A stretch of 64,000 nt of DNA from Ilumatobacteraceae bacterium (GCA_025463305.1 JAOBWK010000042.1:1-64000); one strand, 5' to 3'; shown: positions 33,387-42,247, counted from the stretch's first letter. Numbers and translations are program-made. The notes: generated by a model from the sequence alone, not told the origin.

Positions 33387-34856
33387 TCAGTTCGGCGCGA
33401 AGGCGTACAGGCCGCGGTCGAGGTCGGTGGTCGTGCCCGAGCCGATGTCGACGAGCTGGAAACCGTCGCCACCACTGATCACCGCGTGTTCGAGATCCGG
33501 TGCGAGCGCCGTCACCGATGCGTCCTTGCCCAGATCCTTCGCCTTGCCGTCGAGGACCACATCCGCCGAGTTGCCGGAGAGGCCGACAGCGCTGCAACCA
33601 TCGGGGGTCGCCGCGAGCACGCCGGTGGTCGAGAGCTGGCCCACCGACTTGCCGTCGGCGATGGTGCGCACGTCGACTGCACCGTTCAACGTGACGCCGC
33701 CGCCGGGCCGGGTGAGGAAGCATCGAGCCCCGGGCAGGAACCCTTCGATGCCGAGTGCCACAGCCTCGGGGTCGCCCGTGCCGTCGTCGGCGGCAGCGAA
33801 CGATGCAACCGTCTTGCCGTTGCCGTCGATGAGGTACGAGGTGTCCTGGTAGCCGACCACGAACAGGCGGTCGTGCGTCAACGGGATCACATAGCCCGGG
33901 TCGCCCGTCACCGAGCCTGCTGCCTTCGTCGTGCCGCCCTTGACGTCGACGGTCGCCATCGATCCATCGAGTCCGATCACGAGCGCTGCGTGGTCACCGG
34001 TCAACACACCGCCGAGGACCTTCTTGTCGACGGATGCCGCATCGACCTTCTTGTCGCGGTCGTACACGCTGATCGTGGTTGCCGTGTCCCCGATCGATGC
34101 CACGAGCGTGCGGTCACCGTCGACGTCGAGCACGTTTCCGGGCACGATCCACATGTCCCCCGTCTGTGGGACGACGAGCGTTCGCGGCTGGTCGCTCGTG
34201 GCGTCGAAGAACGTCTGCGCGCCGTCGTACGCGCGGCCCGGCACGAACCCGGCGTCCGAGATCCCGATGACGTCACGGGCGCTCGTCACCTCGTTCGAGC
34301 CGATGTCGATCACGAGGACGTCGTCACCGACACCGTTGACGAACTCCATCCGCTTCGTGTCGGCCTCGAGCCGGGTGTCGAGGGTGAACCCGTCGGGGAT
34401 GTCATAGGACGTGACGCTGCCATCGGTGATGTCCATCACGGCGAAGCGCTTGTCGCCGTCGAACACGACTGTGCCCTTGGGACCCGCTGACATCGTCTCG
34501 TTGTCGTCGCCGGGGCCGTCGAAGGTCTTGGTGACCTTGCCGTCGGCGTCGAGCAGGTCGACCTTGTCGGCGTTGACGTCGTAGCGCACCAGGGTGCTGC
34601 TCGACGACGACGTCGTGTCGTCCTCCCCTCGGGTGGCCGCGAACACGATCACGCCGGCGACGAGGATGATCGCCACGATGCCGAGCGGTACCAGCAGGCG
34701 CGGCCGAGGCCGCTTCGGCGGCCAGTCCGTCGTGTCCCCCGACACCACAGGATCCGCCGGGCCATCCGCAACGGGCGGCGCGTACGCGGGTCCCTGCGGC
34801 GTCGGCAGCTCCTTCCCCTGGTCGGTCGGATCGTTCACGCCGCTTCCCATCGCCAT
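33387..34856 (-). CDS. Membrane-anchored beta-propeller-like protein of unknown function
   Basis: The 489-residue protein has a Pro-rich cytoplasmic N-terminus of about 57 residues and a membrane helix (LLVPLGIVAIILVAGVIVFA). An extracellular region of about 400 residues follows, made of repeating short beta segments with DGD, DGN and DGK turns, as in beta-propellers. Two Cys near the C-terminus may pair. No catalytic motif is recognised. ATG 34856 (or 34850) is used. It converges on the enoyl-CoA hydratase gene upstream and is followed on its own side by another hydratase gene. Confidence 0.65.
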   Translation of the reverse strand: MAMGSGVNDPTDQGKELPTPQGPAYAPPVADGPADPVVSGDTTDWPPKRPRPRLLVPLGIVAIILVAGVIVFAATRGEDDTTSSSSSTLVRYDVNADKVDLLDADGKVTKTFDGPGDDNETMSAGPKGTVVFDGDKRFAVMDITDGSVTSYDIPDGFTLDTRLEADTKRMEFVNGVGDDVLVIDIGSNEVTSARDVIGISDAGFVPGRAYDGAQTFFDATSDQPRTLVVPQTGDMWIVPGNVLDVDGDRTLVASIGDTATTISVYDRDKKVDAASVDKKVLGGVLTGDHAALVIGLDGSMATVDVKGGTTKAAGSVTGDPGYVIPLTHDRLFVVGYQDTSYLIDGNGKTVASFAAADDGTGDPEAVALGIEGFLPGARCFLTRPGGGVTLNGAVDVRTIADGKSVGQLSTTGVLAATPDGCSAVGLSGNSADVVLDGKAKDLGKDASVTALAPDLEHAVISGGDGFQLVDIGSGTTTDLDRGLYAFAPN

Positions 34857-34903
34857 GACGGTGACGTTCCCTCGTCGGTGGCCGAGCAAACCACCGCCCG
34901 GCT

Positions 34904-35707
34904 TCAGTCCAGGTAGACGGCCTTGCGGCCCTCCTTGCGCGCCTTGGTGCCCTCCTCGAAGTTGCGCGTCATCATCCGCACGAACAGCTGGCCGATCCCT
35001 TCGAGCTGGATGTGCTGCTGGAGGCTCGCTGCATCGAGGCTCGACCACAGGCTGCGCTTGGTCAGCTCGATGCCCGGCCGGCTCCAACCGACGATCTTCT
35101 CGGCGATGTCGTAGCACGTGTCGAGCAGCTGCTCGTTCGGTACCACGCTCGACACCAGACCGATGTTGCTCGCCTCCGTCGCGCCGACATCGCGACCGGT
35201 GAGCATGATCTCCGCGGCACGGGCCTGGCCGACGGTGCGCGGCAGGAGGTAGCTGAGCCCGAGCTCGCTGGCGGTGAGGCCGTTGTTGATGCCGGCCGCG
35301 CGGAAGTAGGCCGTCTCGGCGGCGACGCGGATGTCGCACGCCAGCGAGAGGCAGAACCCGCCGCCGATCGCCGGGCCGTTGATCGCACCGATGACCGGCT
35401 GGTGCATGTCGCGCAGCGCGAGCACCACCTTGTCGAGCACCTCGAGCGCGCGCAGCGCGATCGACACCGGGGTCAGTCCGGCGATGTGCGGCGGCGCACC
35501 GGCGTCGGCCTGATCAGCGCCTGAGCAGAACCCGTCACCCGCACCGGTGAGCACGACGACCCGGATGTCGTTGTCGACGCTCAGCTCCTCGATCGCGTTG
35601 CGCAGCGGCAGCATCACGTCGAACGCCATCGCGTTCATCCGTTCCGGCCGGTTCAGCGTGATCTGGGCGACGTGCGGGCGGGGGCGATCGATGAGGATGA
35701 ACGACAT
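34904..35707 (-). CDS. Enoyl-CoA hydratase/isomerase family protein
   Basis: The 267-residue crotonase-fold protein has ITLNRPERMNAMAF, oxyanion segment GAGDGFCSGADQ and a second loop GPAIGGGFCLSLACDIR. The C-terminus includes TRNFEEGTKARKEGRKAVYLD. ATG 35707 is the natural start because the first beta strand begins at residue 2. It lies upstream of the propeller gene on the same strand and is divergent from the SHOCT gene at 35783. Reaction specificity is unknown. Confidence 0.83.
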   Translation of the reverse strand: MSFILIDRPRPHVAQITLNRPERMNAMAFDVMLPLRNAIEELSVDNDIRVVVLTGAGDGFCSGADQADAGAPPHIAGLTPVSIALRALEVLDKVVLALRDMHQPVIGAINGPAIGGGFCLSLACDIRVAAETAYFRAAGINNGLTASELGLSYLLPRTVGQARAAEIMLTGRDVGATEASNIGLVSSVVPNEQLLDTCYDIAEKIVGWSRPGIELTKRSLWSSLDAASLQQHIQLEGIGQLFVRMMTRNFEEGTKARKEGRKAVYLD

Positions 35708-35770
35708 CGGCACAACATGACAGGTGGCCTCCTCCCGAGTCACTCCGTGCTCCCGACGGCCGTCGCGCGG

Positions 35771-35776
35771 TAGCTT
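35771..35776 (+). promoter_or_regulatory. -10 hexamer TAGCTT, leaderless promoter
   Basis: TAGCTT lies six bases before ATG 35783. No ribosome-binding site is present between them, which fits a leaderless transcript. Confidence 0.45.
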
Positions 35777-35782
35777 GCGGCG

Positions 35783-36328
35783 ATGGACTCGGCATCGGTC
35801 GCCAAGGCTGCAGCGCGGCTGATGCTGCCCATCGAGGGCCGGCACCTCCCGGCACACCTCGCCGCCGGCGAGGAGGCGCTCGCCGTCGCCAGCATCCAGC
35901 TGACGAGCACCAAGCAGGCGCTGCTGGTGGCCACCGACGTCCGCCTGTTGACGCTGCGCGCAGCGTTCTCCAAGGATCAAGTCGATCGCCAGTTCCGCTG
36001 GCGAGATGCCTCGACGCTGTCGCGTCGGCCGCCGGCACCGCGGGAGCCCGGCACGATGGTGCTCGAGTTCCGCGGGCCGAGCGTGGCCGAGACCCTGTTC
36101 TGCTTCGACGGCTGGGAATCGATCGTGCGCGTCGCCGACGAGCGCCTGGCCGACAACCGTGCCGCCCGCGACCCCGATGCCGCTCATGCCCACGGCGCCG
36201 TCGACGTGCTCGACCCCGACCCCGTCGATGTCGTCGGCGGCCTCACCGCGCTCACCGAGCTGTGGCGCTCGGGGGCGCTCAGCGACGACGAGTTCGCCGC
36301 CGCCAAACGCCGCCTCCTCGGCACCTGA
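35783..36328 (+). CDS. SHOCT-domain protein with PH-like N-terminus
   Basis: The 181-residue protein ends in a SHOCT domain (LTALTELWRSGALSDDEFAAAKRRLLG, about 153-179), a short oligomerisation or tethering motif. The first 130 residues contain alternating beta strands (ALLVATDVRLLTLRAAF, then MVLEFRGPSVAETLFCF) like a bacterial PH/YokE-type domain. Its role is unknown, possibly binding a membrane or partner protein. It is expressed from a likely leaderless promoter and precedes the AcuI-like gene by 27 bases. Confidence 0.68.
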   Translation: MDSASVAKAAARLMLPIEGRHLPAHLAAGEEALAVASIQLTSTKQALLVATDVRLLTLRAAFSKDQVDRQFRWRDASTLSRRPPAPREPGTMVLEFRGPSVAETLFCFDGWESIVRVADERLADNRAARDPDAAHAHGAVDVLDPDPVDVVGGLTALTELWRSGALSDDEFAAAKRRLLGT

Positions 36329-36355
36329 CCTGAACCCCATGACCGGAGCAACCAC

Positions 36356-37357
36356 GTGACCAACACCTTCAACGCACTCGTCGTCCGCGAGAGCGCCAGC
36401 GGCGACCACAGCCAGACCACGGCGATCGAGGCCCTGACCGACGACGACCTCCCCGCCGGCGATGTGATCGTCGACATCGACTACTCATCGCTCAACTACA
36501 AGGACGGGATGGCGCTCACCGGCAGCGGGCGGATCATCCGCCAGTTCCCGATGGTGCCGGGGATCGACTTCAGCGGCACGGTCGCGTCATCCGACTCCGC
36601 GCCATTCGCAACAGGCGACGAGGTGATCCTCACCGGCTGGGGTGTCGGCGAGCGCTTCTGGGGCGGCTACAGCCAACGCCAGCGGGTGCGCAGCGAGTGG
36701 CTCGTCCGCCGTCCTGCCGGCATGACCAGCCTCCACGCGATGGCCATCGGCACGGCCGGGCTCACCGCGATGATGTGCGTCGTCGCGCTCGAGGACGGCG
36801 GCGTCACGCCGGCGTCGGGTCCCGTCGTGGTGACGGGCGCTGCGGGCGGGGTCGGCAGCGTCGCCGTCGCGATCCTCGCCCACCTCGGCTACACCGTCAC
36901 CGCCGTCACCGGCCGGCCCGAGCAGCACGACTACCTGCGCAGCCTCGGCGCGACCGAGTTCGTCGACCGCAGTGCGCTCGCCGGCGCAGGCAAGCCGCTG
37001 CAGAGCGAGACGTGGGCCGGGGCGGTCGACACCGTCGGCTCGACGATGCTCGCCAACATCCTCGCCCAGACCAAGTACGACGGCGTCGTCACCGCGTGCG
37101 GGCTCGCCGGCGGCACCGACCTGCCGAGCACCGTCATGCCGTTCATCCTCCGTGGTGTCCGCCTCCAGGGGATCGACTCGGTGATGGCCGACACCGACAC
37201 CCGCAACCGCGTCTGGGCGCGCCTGCAGACCGACTTGCCGGCCACGTCACTCGACGCCCTCACCGAGATCGTGCCGATGTCCACGCTCGTCGAGCACGGG
37301 CCCGAGATCCTCGCCGGCCAGACCCGCGGCCGCCTCGTCGTCGACCCCAACGCCTGA
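36356..37357 (+). CDS. AcuI/YhdH-type acrylyl-CoA reductase (MDR family)
   Basis: The 333-residue protein matches the YhdH/AcuI branch of MDRs: NYKDGMALTG and FPMVPGIDFSGTV in the N-terminal domain, GWGVGERFWGGYSQRQRV, and the cofactor motif VTGAAGGVGSVAVAIL (about 157-172). These enzymes reduce acrylyl-CoA to propionyl-CoA with NADPH and protect cells from the electrophile. GTG 36356 is the start. It probably shares the transcript of the SHOCT gene. The family call is firm, the substrate less so. Confidence 0.82.
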   Translation: MTNTFNALVVRESASGDHSQTTAIEALTDDDLPAGDVIVDIDYSSLNYKDGMALTGSGRIIRQFPMVPGIDFSGTVASSDSAPFATGDEVILTGWGVGERFWGGYSQRQRVRSEWLVRRPAGMTSLHAMAIGTAGLTAMMCVVALEDGGVTPASGPVVVTGAAGGVGSVAVAILAHLGYTVTAVTGRPEQHDYLRSLGATEFVDRSALAGAGKPLQSETWAGAVDTVGSTMLANILAQTKYDGVVTACGLAGGTDLPSTVMPFILRGVRLQGIDSVMADTDTRNRVWARLQTDLPATSLDALTEIVPMSTLVEHGPEILAGQTRGRLVVDPNA

Positions 37358-37393
37358 CCCGAAACCCCGTCCGGCGGCTGCCCCGCTGGCGCG

Positions 37394-37399
37394 TACGGT
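37394..37399 (+). promoter_or_regulatory. -10 hexamer TACGGT, leaderless promoter
   Basis: TACGGT ends six bases before the GTG start at 37406, giving a predicted transcript that begins at the start codon. Confidence 0.45.
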
Positions 37400-37405
37400 T
37401 GGCGC

Positions 37406-38431
37406 GTGGCCGTCACCGATGGGTTCGTCGATGCGATCGTGGCGGCACCGCTGGGTGTGACCCTGCTCGCCGCGATCGATTCGCGCGCACGCGGACGCCC
37501 GGAGTGGAACCTCGCGGGCGAGACCTCGACATCCGCCGTCGCCGCCGCGGTGGAGCACGTCGGGTCGATGTCGTTCGGCGATCTGCTCGCGCTCGCGGTG
37601 CACACCGGTCGCCTCCATGCGGGGCCGTGGATGAGCCAAGCGCCCTCGACGGTGGCCGTCGCCTACCGTCACGCAGCGGCTCGACGGCCGATCGCCGAGG
37701 CGCTGAGCGAACGCTTCGGGGATGCGCTGCACGCGCCGATCGATCGCGCCGCGCAGCAGTGGTGGACCGACGCGGCACTGCCGGCGTGGGTCGATCGCAT
37801 CGCACCGCTGTTCCGTGAGTTCGAGCACGTCTACGGTGCCGGCCAGTTCACGTGGGCCGGGTTGAAGACCACGACCCGGCCACCCGTCGAGGTCGAGTGG
37901 GATCTCGCCAGCGCGTGGGAGCTGGACCGGGGACCGATCACCCGCTGGGACCTGGCGGCGCGGGCCGATGCACGGGTGTTGGACCTGCATCGCCCGACCG
38001 ACTGGGCGCGTCTCGTCGTCGAGCACCCGCGCGACGGGCTGCCGCATCCCGAGTGGGAGCTGCCGGGGATCAACCAGCATCCTCGCGACCTCGCCGAGCT
38101 GCTCGCCGTGCCGGGCCAACGTGCAGCGCGGACGTCGATCCGACGTCACCTGGTGCCCGACTGGCGTGCGGTCGCGCAGCGCTACGACGGCATCCACCTG
38201 TCGTGGGCCGGGTTCATCACCACCGAGGGCTGCATCACCGACCTCGCCAACGGCGACGTCGCGATGCTTCGCTACTGGTTCAGCGAACGCACACTCTGGC
38301 TCGCCGATGTGTTCGGCGGGCCGAGACCGGCGGGCGAAGTGGTCATCGACGAAACGCCGACCGACGCCGCCGTTCTCGGTGCCCGGCATCACGAGGATCA
38401 GCGGTGCCTGCAGCGGCTCTTCGCGCGCTGA
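37406..38431 (+). CDS. Conserved hypothetical protein of 341 residues
   Basis: The product is soluble, with no signal peptide or membrane helix. It is rich in Trp and His, with many Trp in the second half (HLSWAGFITTEG, MLRYWFSERTLWLADVFG). I recognise no catalytic motif or family. The strong reading frame, actinobacterial codon use and a -10 hexamer six bases before the GTG support it as a real gene. It converges with the DUF4405 pair, whose downstream gene ends one base after this gene's stop. Confidence 0.6.
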   Translation: MAVTDGFVDAIVAAPLGVTLLAAIDSRARGRPEWNLAGETSTSAVAAAVEHVGSMSFGDLLALAVHTGRLHAGPWMSQAPSTVAVAYRHAAARRPIAEALSERFGDALHAPIDRAAQQWWTDAALPAWVDRIAPLFREFEHVYGAGQFTWAGLKTTTRPPVEVEWDLASAWELDRGPITRWDLAARADARVLDLHRPTDWARLVVEHPRDGLPHPEWELPGINQHPRDLAELLAVPGQRAARTSIRRHLVPDWRAVAQRYDGIHLSWAGFITTEGCITDLANGDVAMLRYWFSERTLWLADVFGGPRPAGEVVIDETPTDAAVLGARHHEDQRCLQRLFAR

Positions 38432-38749
38432 TCAGTCCTGCGCGGCGCCGCGCACGGGGAACCGACGCGGCCCGTATCGGCGTCGCACCTTGTCGATGAT
38501 GACGACAGCCACCGTGATGAGCGTGAGGATCACGAGCGTCTGGGCGAGGTCGCTGATGTTCGACAGACTGAAGCCTCCGGCGCCGCGCTTGAGCTCGCGG
38601 ACCCCGATCGACGATGCACCGGACGGCAGACTGTCGCCGCGATCGTCGGCGACGATGCCGGCCGCTCCGCTCCACGACCACACGAAGCCGAGCGCGACCA
38701 CGATCGCGACGCCGACCGACACGGCGAGGAAGTGACGGACGAGCTTCAT
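38432..38749 (-). CDS. Small two-helix membrane protein, partner of the DUF4405 protein
   Basis: The 105-residue protein has an N-terminal hydrophobic helix (about 6-26), a Gly/Ser-rich extracytoplasmic loop of about 40 residues and a second helix (DLAQTLVILTLITVAVVIIDKV), ending in a basic tail. ATG 38749 overlaps the stop of the DUF4405 gene by 4 bases. I recognise no family. The coupling suggests it works in the same membrane complex. Confidence 0.62.
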   Translation of the reverse strand: MKLVRHFLAVSVGVAIVVALGFVWSWSGAAGIVADDRGDSLPSGASSIGVRELKRGAGGFSLSNISDLAQTLVILTLITVAVVIIDKVRRRYGPRRFPVRGAAQD

Positions 38750-39261
38750 CGCGTCGTCACCGCGTTGCGGTGCAGGATCCGCCGGCCGACCGTGAGCGCC
38801 CAGCGCCAGCTGAGCGCAACGTGCAGCCCGACGAGCGCCACGGTGACATCGGCCGACGTCGTGTGCAGCCCTGTCCAGAACGCGCCGGCCATCGGGGTGA
38901 TCCCGATCGCTGGCAGCGCCGACCGGGAGATCAGCACGCCGGATGCGACGCACAACGTCATGACGATCAGCAGCGCGAAGTCGACGATCCAGCGGATCCG
39001 CTCGCGCCCGGCGACCTTGCCGAACAAGCGCCTCGTCGTCCGCAGCACCCAGTCCCAGTGGAGGGTCATGTGGAGCAGCAGAGCGACGCCGAAGCCGAGG
39101 CCGATCCACTCGTGGATCGACAGGCCGGTGAACTGGAAGCTGTAGTCGAGCGCGAACGCGACGAGCAGGACGAGGTCGAGCCAGAAGTCGAGCCGGGTCC
39201 GCCCGGGGACCCGGCGCTGCCGCGTCGGTGCCGTCGACGGACGGGCGGCGACGGTGCTCAC
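38746..39261 (-). CDS. DUF4405-like cytochrome-b-type membrane protein
   Basis: The 171-residue protein has four predicted membrane helices with His in repeated positions (HEW, LHMTLHW, LHTTSAD, LHVALSW). The His patterns resemble haem-b ligands of DUF4405/cytochrome b561-like proteins, so membrane electron transfer is likely. The GTG at 39261 is the start. Three CTGAG repeats at 11-bp spacing lie 24-50 bases upstream (CTCAG in gene orientation), so it may be controlled by the OmpR-type regulator at 12175. It is co-translated with the small membrane protein. Confidence 0.68.
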   Translation of the reverse strand: MSTVAARPSTAPTRQRRVPGRTRLDFWLDLVLLVAFALDYSFQFTGLSIHEWIGLGFGVALLLHMTLHWDWVLRTTRRLFGKVAGRERIRWIVDFALLIVMTLCVASGVLISRSALPAIGITPMAGAFWTGLHTTSADVTVALVGLHVALSWRWALTVGRRILHRNAVTTR

Positions 39262-39284
39262 GACCGACAGTCAACTCCACGGAC

Positions 39285-39311
39285 CTGAGAGCGAACTGAG
39301 CGCGGCCTGAG
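39285..39311 (-). promoter_or_regulatory. Three CTGAG direct repeats at exact 11-bp spacing
   Basis: CTGAG is found at 39285, 39296 and 39307. In the orientation of the DUF4405 gene this reads CTCAG-N6-CTCAG-N6-CTCAG. The array would cover the -35 region if transcription starts near GTG 39261. The spacing is that of OmpR/PhoP-type binding sites. Confidence 0.55.
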
Positions 39312-39368
39312 TGCCGGCGTCAGACCGCGACCATCGTGGCGCGGCGGACGCCGGCAATCCCGGTGCGG

Positions 39369-39734
39369 TCAGCTCCGCGCGTCGGCGTTCTCGACGTCCT
39401 TGTGGAACCGCTTGTGGACGAACATCTTCTCGCCGAGCACCTTGGTCTTGTAGGTGACGCCCTTCGGCGGACCGATCTTGGTGTTGCGTGGGACCGAGCG
39501 CAGCAGCTTCTTCGGGTTGCCCTGGGTGAACTTCCCGGACCGGAAGACGGCGATGCGTCGATCGGTGACCACGACGATGCGGTGCGTGCTCGGCATGAAG
39601 AAGAGGATGCGATCGAGCAATGCGGTCATCAGCAGACCCATCGTCGTCGCCGGAAAAACCTCTTGGATCTGTTCACCGGCATCCAGCATCGGTGCGACCT
39701 TGGACCTGATCTTTTCACGTACCCCGAGTTTCAT
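39369..39734 (-). CDS. Small PH-like domain protein
   Basis: The 121-residue protein contains a strand-rich core (THRIVVVTDRRIAVFRSGKF, about 60-79) like the bacterial pleckstrin-homology (bPH) fold of YokE-type proteins, after a hydrophobic helix (TMGLLMTALLDRILFFM). It ends in a Lys-rich region (VTYKTKVLGEKMFVHKRFHK). The ATG at 39734 is chosen over an upstream in-frame Met because KLGVREKIRSK starts the domain helix. It stands alone. The function is unknown. Confidence 0.62.
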   Translation of the reverse strand: MKLGVREKIRSKVAPMLDAGEQIQEVFPATTMGLLMTALLDRILFFMPSTHRIVVVTDRRIAVFRSGKFTQGNPKKLLRSVPRNTKIGPPKGVTYKTKVLGEKMFVHKRFHKDVENADARS

Positions 39735-39820
39735 GACCGGATCGTCGCACACGGCGGTGCTGCAATCGGGGATTCCATCACACTGTCTCGATGACCGTCA
39801 CCTGTGGGTACCTGACAGCC

Positions 39821-40243
39821 ATGACACTCGATGCGAACACGATGCATGATCAGAACACCAAGGTGATCGAGGAGTTCCGGCGCAACGGCGGACACGTCGG
39901 CGGCAACTTCGAAGGAGCACCGGTGCTCCTGCTCCACACGACAGGCGCCAAGACCGGAACGCCACGCATCAACCCGATGATGTACCAACCCGTCGGCGAG
40001 GCGTTTGCAGTGTTCGCGTCTGCTGCCGGCGACGACGCCAACCCCGCCTGGTTCCACAACCTCGTGGCCCATCCGGACGTGACGGCCGAGGTCGGCACCG
40101 ACACCGTCGCGTTCCACGCGCGGGTACTGGACGAGGGCGAGCGGGCACCGATCTGGGATCGCCAGAAGCACGACTACCCCGGCTTCCGCGACTACGAGGC
40201 GAAGACCGATCGCACGATCCCCGTCGTGCTCCTCGAACGCTGA
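39821..40243 (+). CDS. Ddn-like nitroreductase family F420-dependent protein
   Basis: The 140-residue split-barrel protein shows EEFRRNGGHVGGNFEGAPVLLLHTTGAKTG and NPAWFHNLVAHPDVTAEVG, which are hallmarks of deazaflavin(F420)-dependent nitroreductase (Ddn) family quinone reductases. These reduce quinones with F420H2. The start at ATG 39821 is the best guess; ATG 39842 (MHDQNT) is also possible and fits many relatives. It precedes the DUF899 gene by 4 bases, so both are likely one operon. Confidence 0.85.
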   Translation: MTLDANTMHDQNTKVIEEFRRNGGHVGGNFEGAPVLLLHTTGAKTGTPRINPMMYQPVGEAFAVFASAAGDDANPAWFHNLVAHPDVTAEVGTDTVAFHARVLDEGERAPIWDRQKHDYPGFRDYEAKTDRTIPVVLLER

Positions 40244-40247
40244 GCGG

Positions 40248-41045
40248 ATGATGTCGTCCGGCACGAACAGCCAGCCACCCGTGGTCGACCTCGCGACCTG
40301 GGATGCAGCGCGCGACGAGCTGCTCGTGCGCGAAAAGGCACACACCCGCGAGGGTGACGCGATCGCCGCAGCCCGACGGCAACTGCCGATGGTCGAGATC
40401 GACGGCGCCGTGGAGGTGGTCGGCGCCAGCGGACCAGTGCCGTTCTCCGACCTGTTCCAGGGCCGCGACGAGCTCGTCGTCTACCAGCACATGTGGTACG
40501 ACGGCGCGCCCTGGCAGGGTCAGTGCGAGGGTTGCACGACGACGGCCTGGCACGTCCGCGACGCCGTCTACCTCGAAGCGCGTGGCGTCTCGTTCGCGAT
40601 GCTGACCTCGGGCCCGTGGGACGAGGTGGCTGCCTACGTGGAGTTCATGGGCTACACCCAGCCGTGGTACTCGGTGCGCGGCGTGGACGCGCCGATCGGC
40701 GGGGAGATGGGACACATCCTCTGCTTCCTGCGCGACGGCGACCGCGTGTTCCTGACGTATTCGACGACCGGTCGCGGCAACGAGCCGGTCAACGGCTCCT
40801 TGGCGCTGCTCGACATGACGCCGTACGGCCGCCGAGAGGCGTGGGAAGAGACGCCCGAGGGCTGGCCCGAACCGATCCAGGCCGGCTCCCCGGAAGGCGG
40901 CCACGGCGCGCCGATCTCGGTGACATGGCGATCGGACGCGAACGGGCTCGCCACGTGGGGCCCGACCAGCCGTCCCGTGCCACAGTGGACCCGCCCCGGA
41001 GCCACGCCCGTGGAGACCCTCGGTCGTGACGGTCACGGTCGATGA
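40248..41045 (+). CDS. DUF899 thioredoxin-like protein
   Basis: The 265-residue protein has the DUF899 layout: N-terminal LLVREKAHTREGDAIAAARRQLP, then SDLFQGRDELVVYQHMWYD, a CEGCTT motif in the place of a thioredoxin active site, and late TYSTTGRGNE and LDMTPYGRR. DUF899 proteins resemble AhpC/thioredoxin folds, but their reaction is not known. Either of the first two ATGs (40248 or 40251) may start it. It is probably co-transcribed with the Ddn-like gene. Confidence 0.8.
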   Translation: MMSSGTNSQPPVVDLATWDAARDELLVREKAHTREGDAIAAARRQLPMVEIDGAVEVVGASGPVPFSDLFQGRDELVVYQHMWYDGAPWQGQCEGCTTTAWHVRDAVYLEARGVSFAMLTSGPWDEVAAYVEFMGYTQPWYSVRGVDAPIGGEMGHILCFLRDGDRVFLTYSTTGRGNEPVNGSLALLDMTPYGRREAWEETPEGWPEPIQAGSPEGGHGAPISVTWRSDANGLATWGPTSRPVPQWTRPGATPVETLGRDGHGR

Positions 41046-41064
41046 GACGGTGTCCCCCAGGCGA

Positions 41065-41862
41065 TCACGCCGCCGACGACCACCGCCCTGTGGTGGCGGC
41101 CCGCCGAGCGAGCACGCCGAGCAGCACCGCGGCGAGTGACGCCGCTCCGGCGACGGCAAGCGGTTGCCCCGCACCCTGACCGCGGGTCACCAGGATCGAG
41201 TCCACGCCCATCGCCCCACCGACGACAGCGGTCACCCCCGCAGCCGCGAGCCCCACCACGTACTCCGCGGCGGCGGGGAGCGCGTACCGGACCGCACGGC
41301 TGTCCCATCGCCGCTGGAGCACCGATCTGGCGGCGATGGCGACGAGGCCGAGGATGCCGGCGAGCACACACATCGCGACGAAGTCATTGGCGTGATCGAG
41401 CGTCATCGCCGCGACGCAGTCCTTCGCCTGGGGGTACAGCTTCATCCACCTCGAGCAATCCGCCGACGTGTACGAGCCACTCGGGAACGGCGTCCCGATC
41501 GCTCGGGCACCCCAGATCGAGCGTGCAGCCGCCGCCAACGCGCCGGCAACGCCGATGAAGACGCCGGCCACACCGCCGACGGCGAGCACTCCGAGCACGA
41601 CGCGTCGACGCATGCCACGGCTCGACCAACGACGCAGTGGTTCCCTGGTCGCGAGGTCGGTGGGGCCAAATCGTGCGACGGCCTGCGCCTCGGCCTGGAC
41701 GCTCGGGACACCGTCGCCGGCGATCGCCTCGGCGGCATCCCGGAGATGGGCCTCGACCTCGGTCAGCAGATGCCGTACCCGACGCGGGCCTCCGGCTGTC
41801 GTGACCAGCAGTTCGTCGAGGTAGTCCTCGATCGGGCTGTCGTGCTCGCGTGGTTCGTTCAT
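41065..41862 (-). CDS. Membrane protein with N-terminal permease-prefix/DUF1700-like domain, PadR partner
   Basis: The 265-residue protein has a soluble helical N-terminus (about 8-75: YLDELLVTTAGGPRRVRHLLTEVEAHLRDA, then AVARFG) like the domains found in DUF1700/permease-prefix proteins that accompany PadR regulators. At least four membrane helices follow, with two Cys in an outer loop. ATG 41862 overlaps the PadR stop by 4 bases. The pair is a common regulator-membrane-protein module. Its function is unknown. Confidence 0.7.
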   Translation of the reverse strand: MNEPREHDSPIEDYLDELLVTTAGGPRRVRHLLTEVEAHLRDAAEAIAGDGVPSVQAEAQAVARFGPTDLATREPLRRWSSRGMRRRVVLGVLAVGGVAGVFIGVAGALAAAARSIWGARAIGTPFPSGSYTSADCSRWMKLYPQAKDCVAAMTLDHANDFVAMCVLAGILGLVAIAARSVLQRRWDSRAVRYALPAAAEYVVGLAAAGVTAVVGGAMGVDSILVTRGQGAGQPLAVAGAASLAAVLLGVLARRAATTGRWSSAA

Positions 41863-42185
41863 GCGGTGATCCCTCCCAATGCTCTGTCCATGGTCGTGCG
41901 CAGGTCGCGCCAGCGCGCTCGTTCCGCCGTCAACCGGGTCCGGCCGGGACGCGTGATGCTGTACACCTTGCGGCGACGACCGTTGGCCGCCTCCCATCGA
42001 GCGTCCAGAGCGCCGTCGGATTCGAGGCGGTGCAGGACCGGGTAGACCGATCCTTCGGCGAGATCGAACGCGCCGCCGGAACGCTCGCTGATGCGTTGGA
42101 TGATCTCGTACCCGTGTGCCGCGCCGTCCGCCAGCGCGGCGAGCACGAGACCATCGAGATGTCCACGAACGTCGGATTCCTTCAT
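41859..42185 (-). CDS. PadR family transcriptional regulator
   Basis: The 108-residue protein is a winged-helix PadR regulator: DGLVLAALADGAAHGYEIIQRI at the N-terminus, the recognition region EGSVYPVLHRLESDGAL and the wing WEAANGRRRKVYSIT. It is short, with only a small C-terminal dimerisation helix (PadR-s2-like). The start at ATG 42185 follows a TAGACT hexamer by 8 bases. It is co-translated with the membrane protein, which it probably represses. Confidence 0.88.
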   Translation of the reverse strand: MKESDVRGHLDGLVLAALADGAAHGYEIIQRISERSGGAFDLAEGSVYPVLHRLESDGALDARWEAANGRRRKVYSITRPGRTRLTAERARWRDLRTTMDRALGGITA

Positions 42186-42193
42186 ACCTCGGC

Positions 42194-42199
42194 AGTCTA
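42194..42199 (-). promoter_or_regulatory. -10 hexamer TAGACT before padR-like gene
   Basis: On the minus strand TAGACT ends 8 bases before ATG 42185 and is preceded by TATACC. The short distance suggests a leaderless or near-leaderless transcript. Confidence 0.4.
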
Positions 42200-42247
42200 G
42201 GTATAGACCAGTGCGCCATGCACGTCATCGGGCGACTGCCGTCTCGA

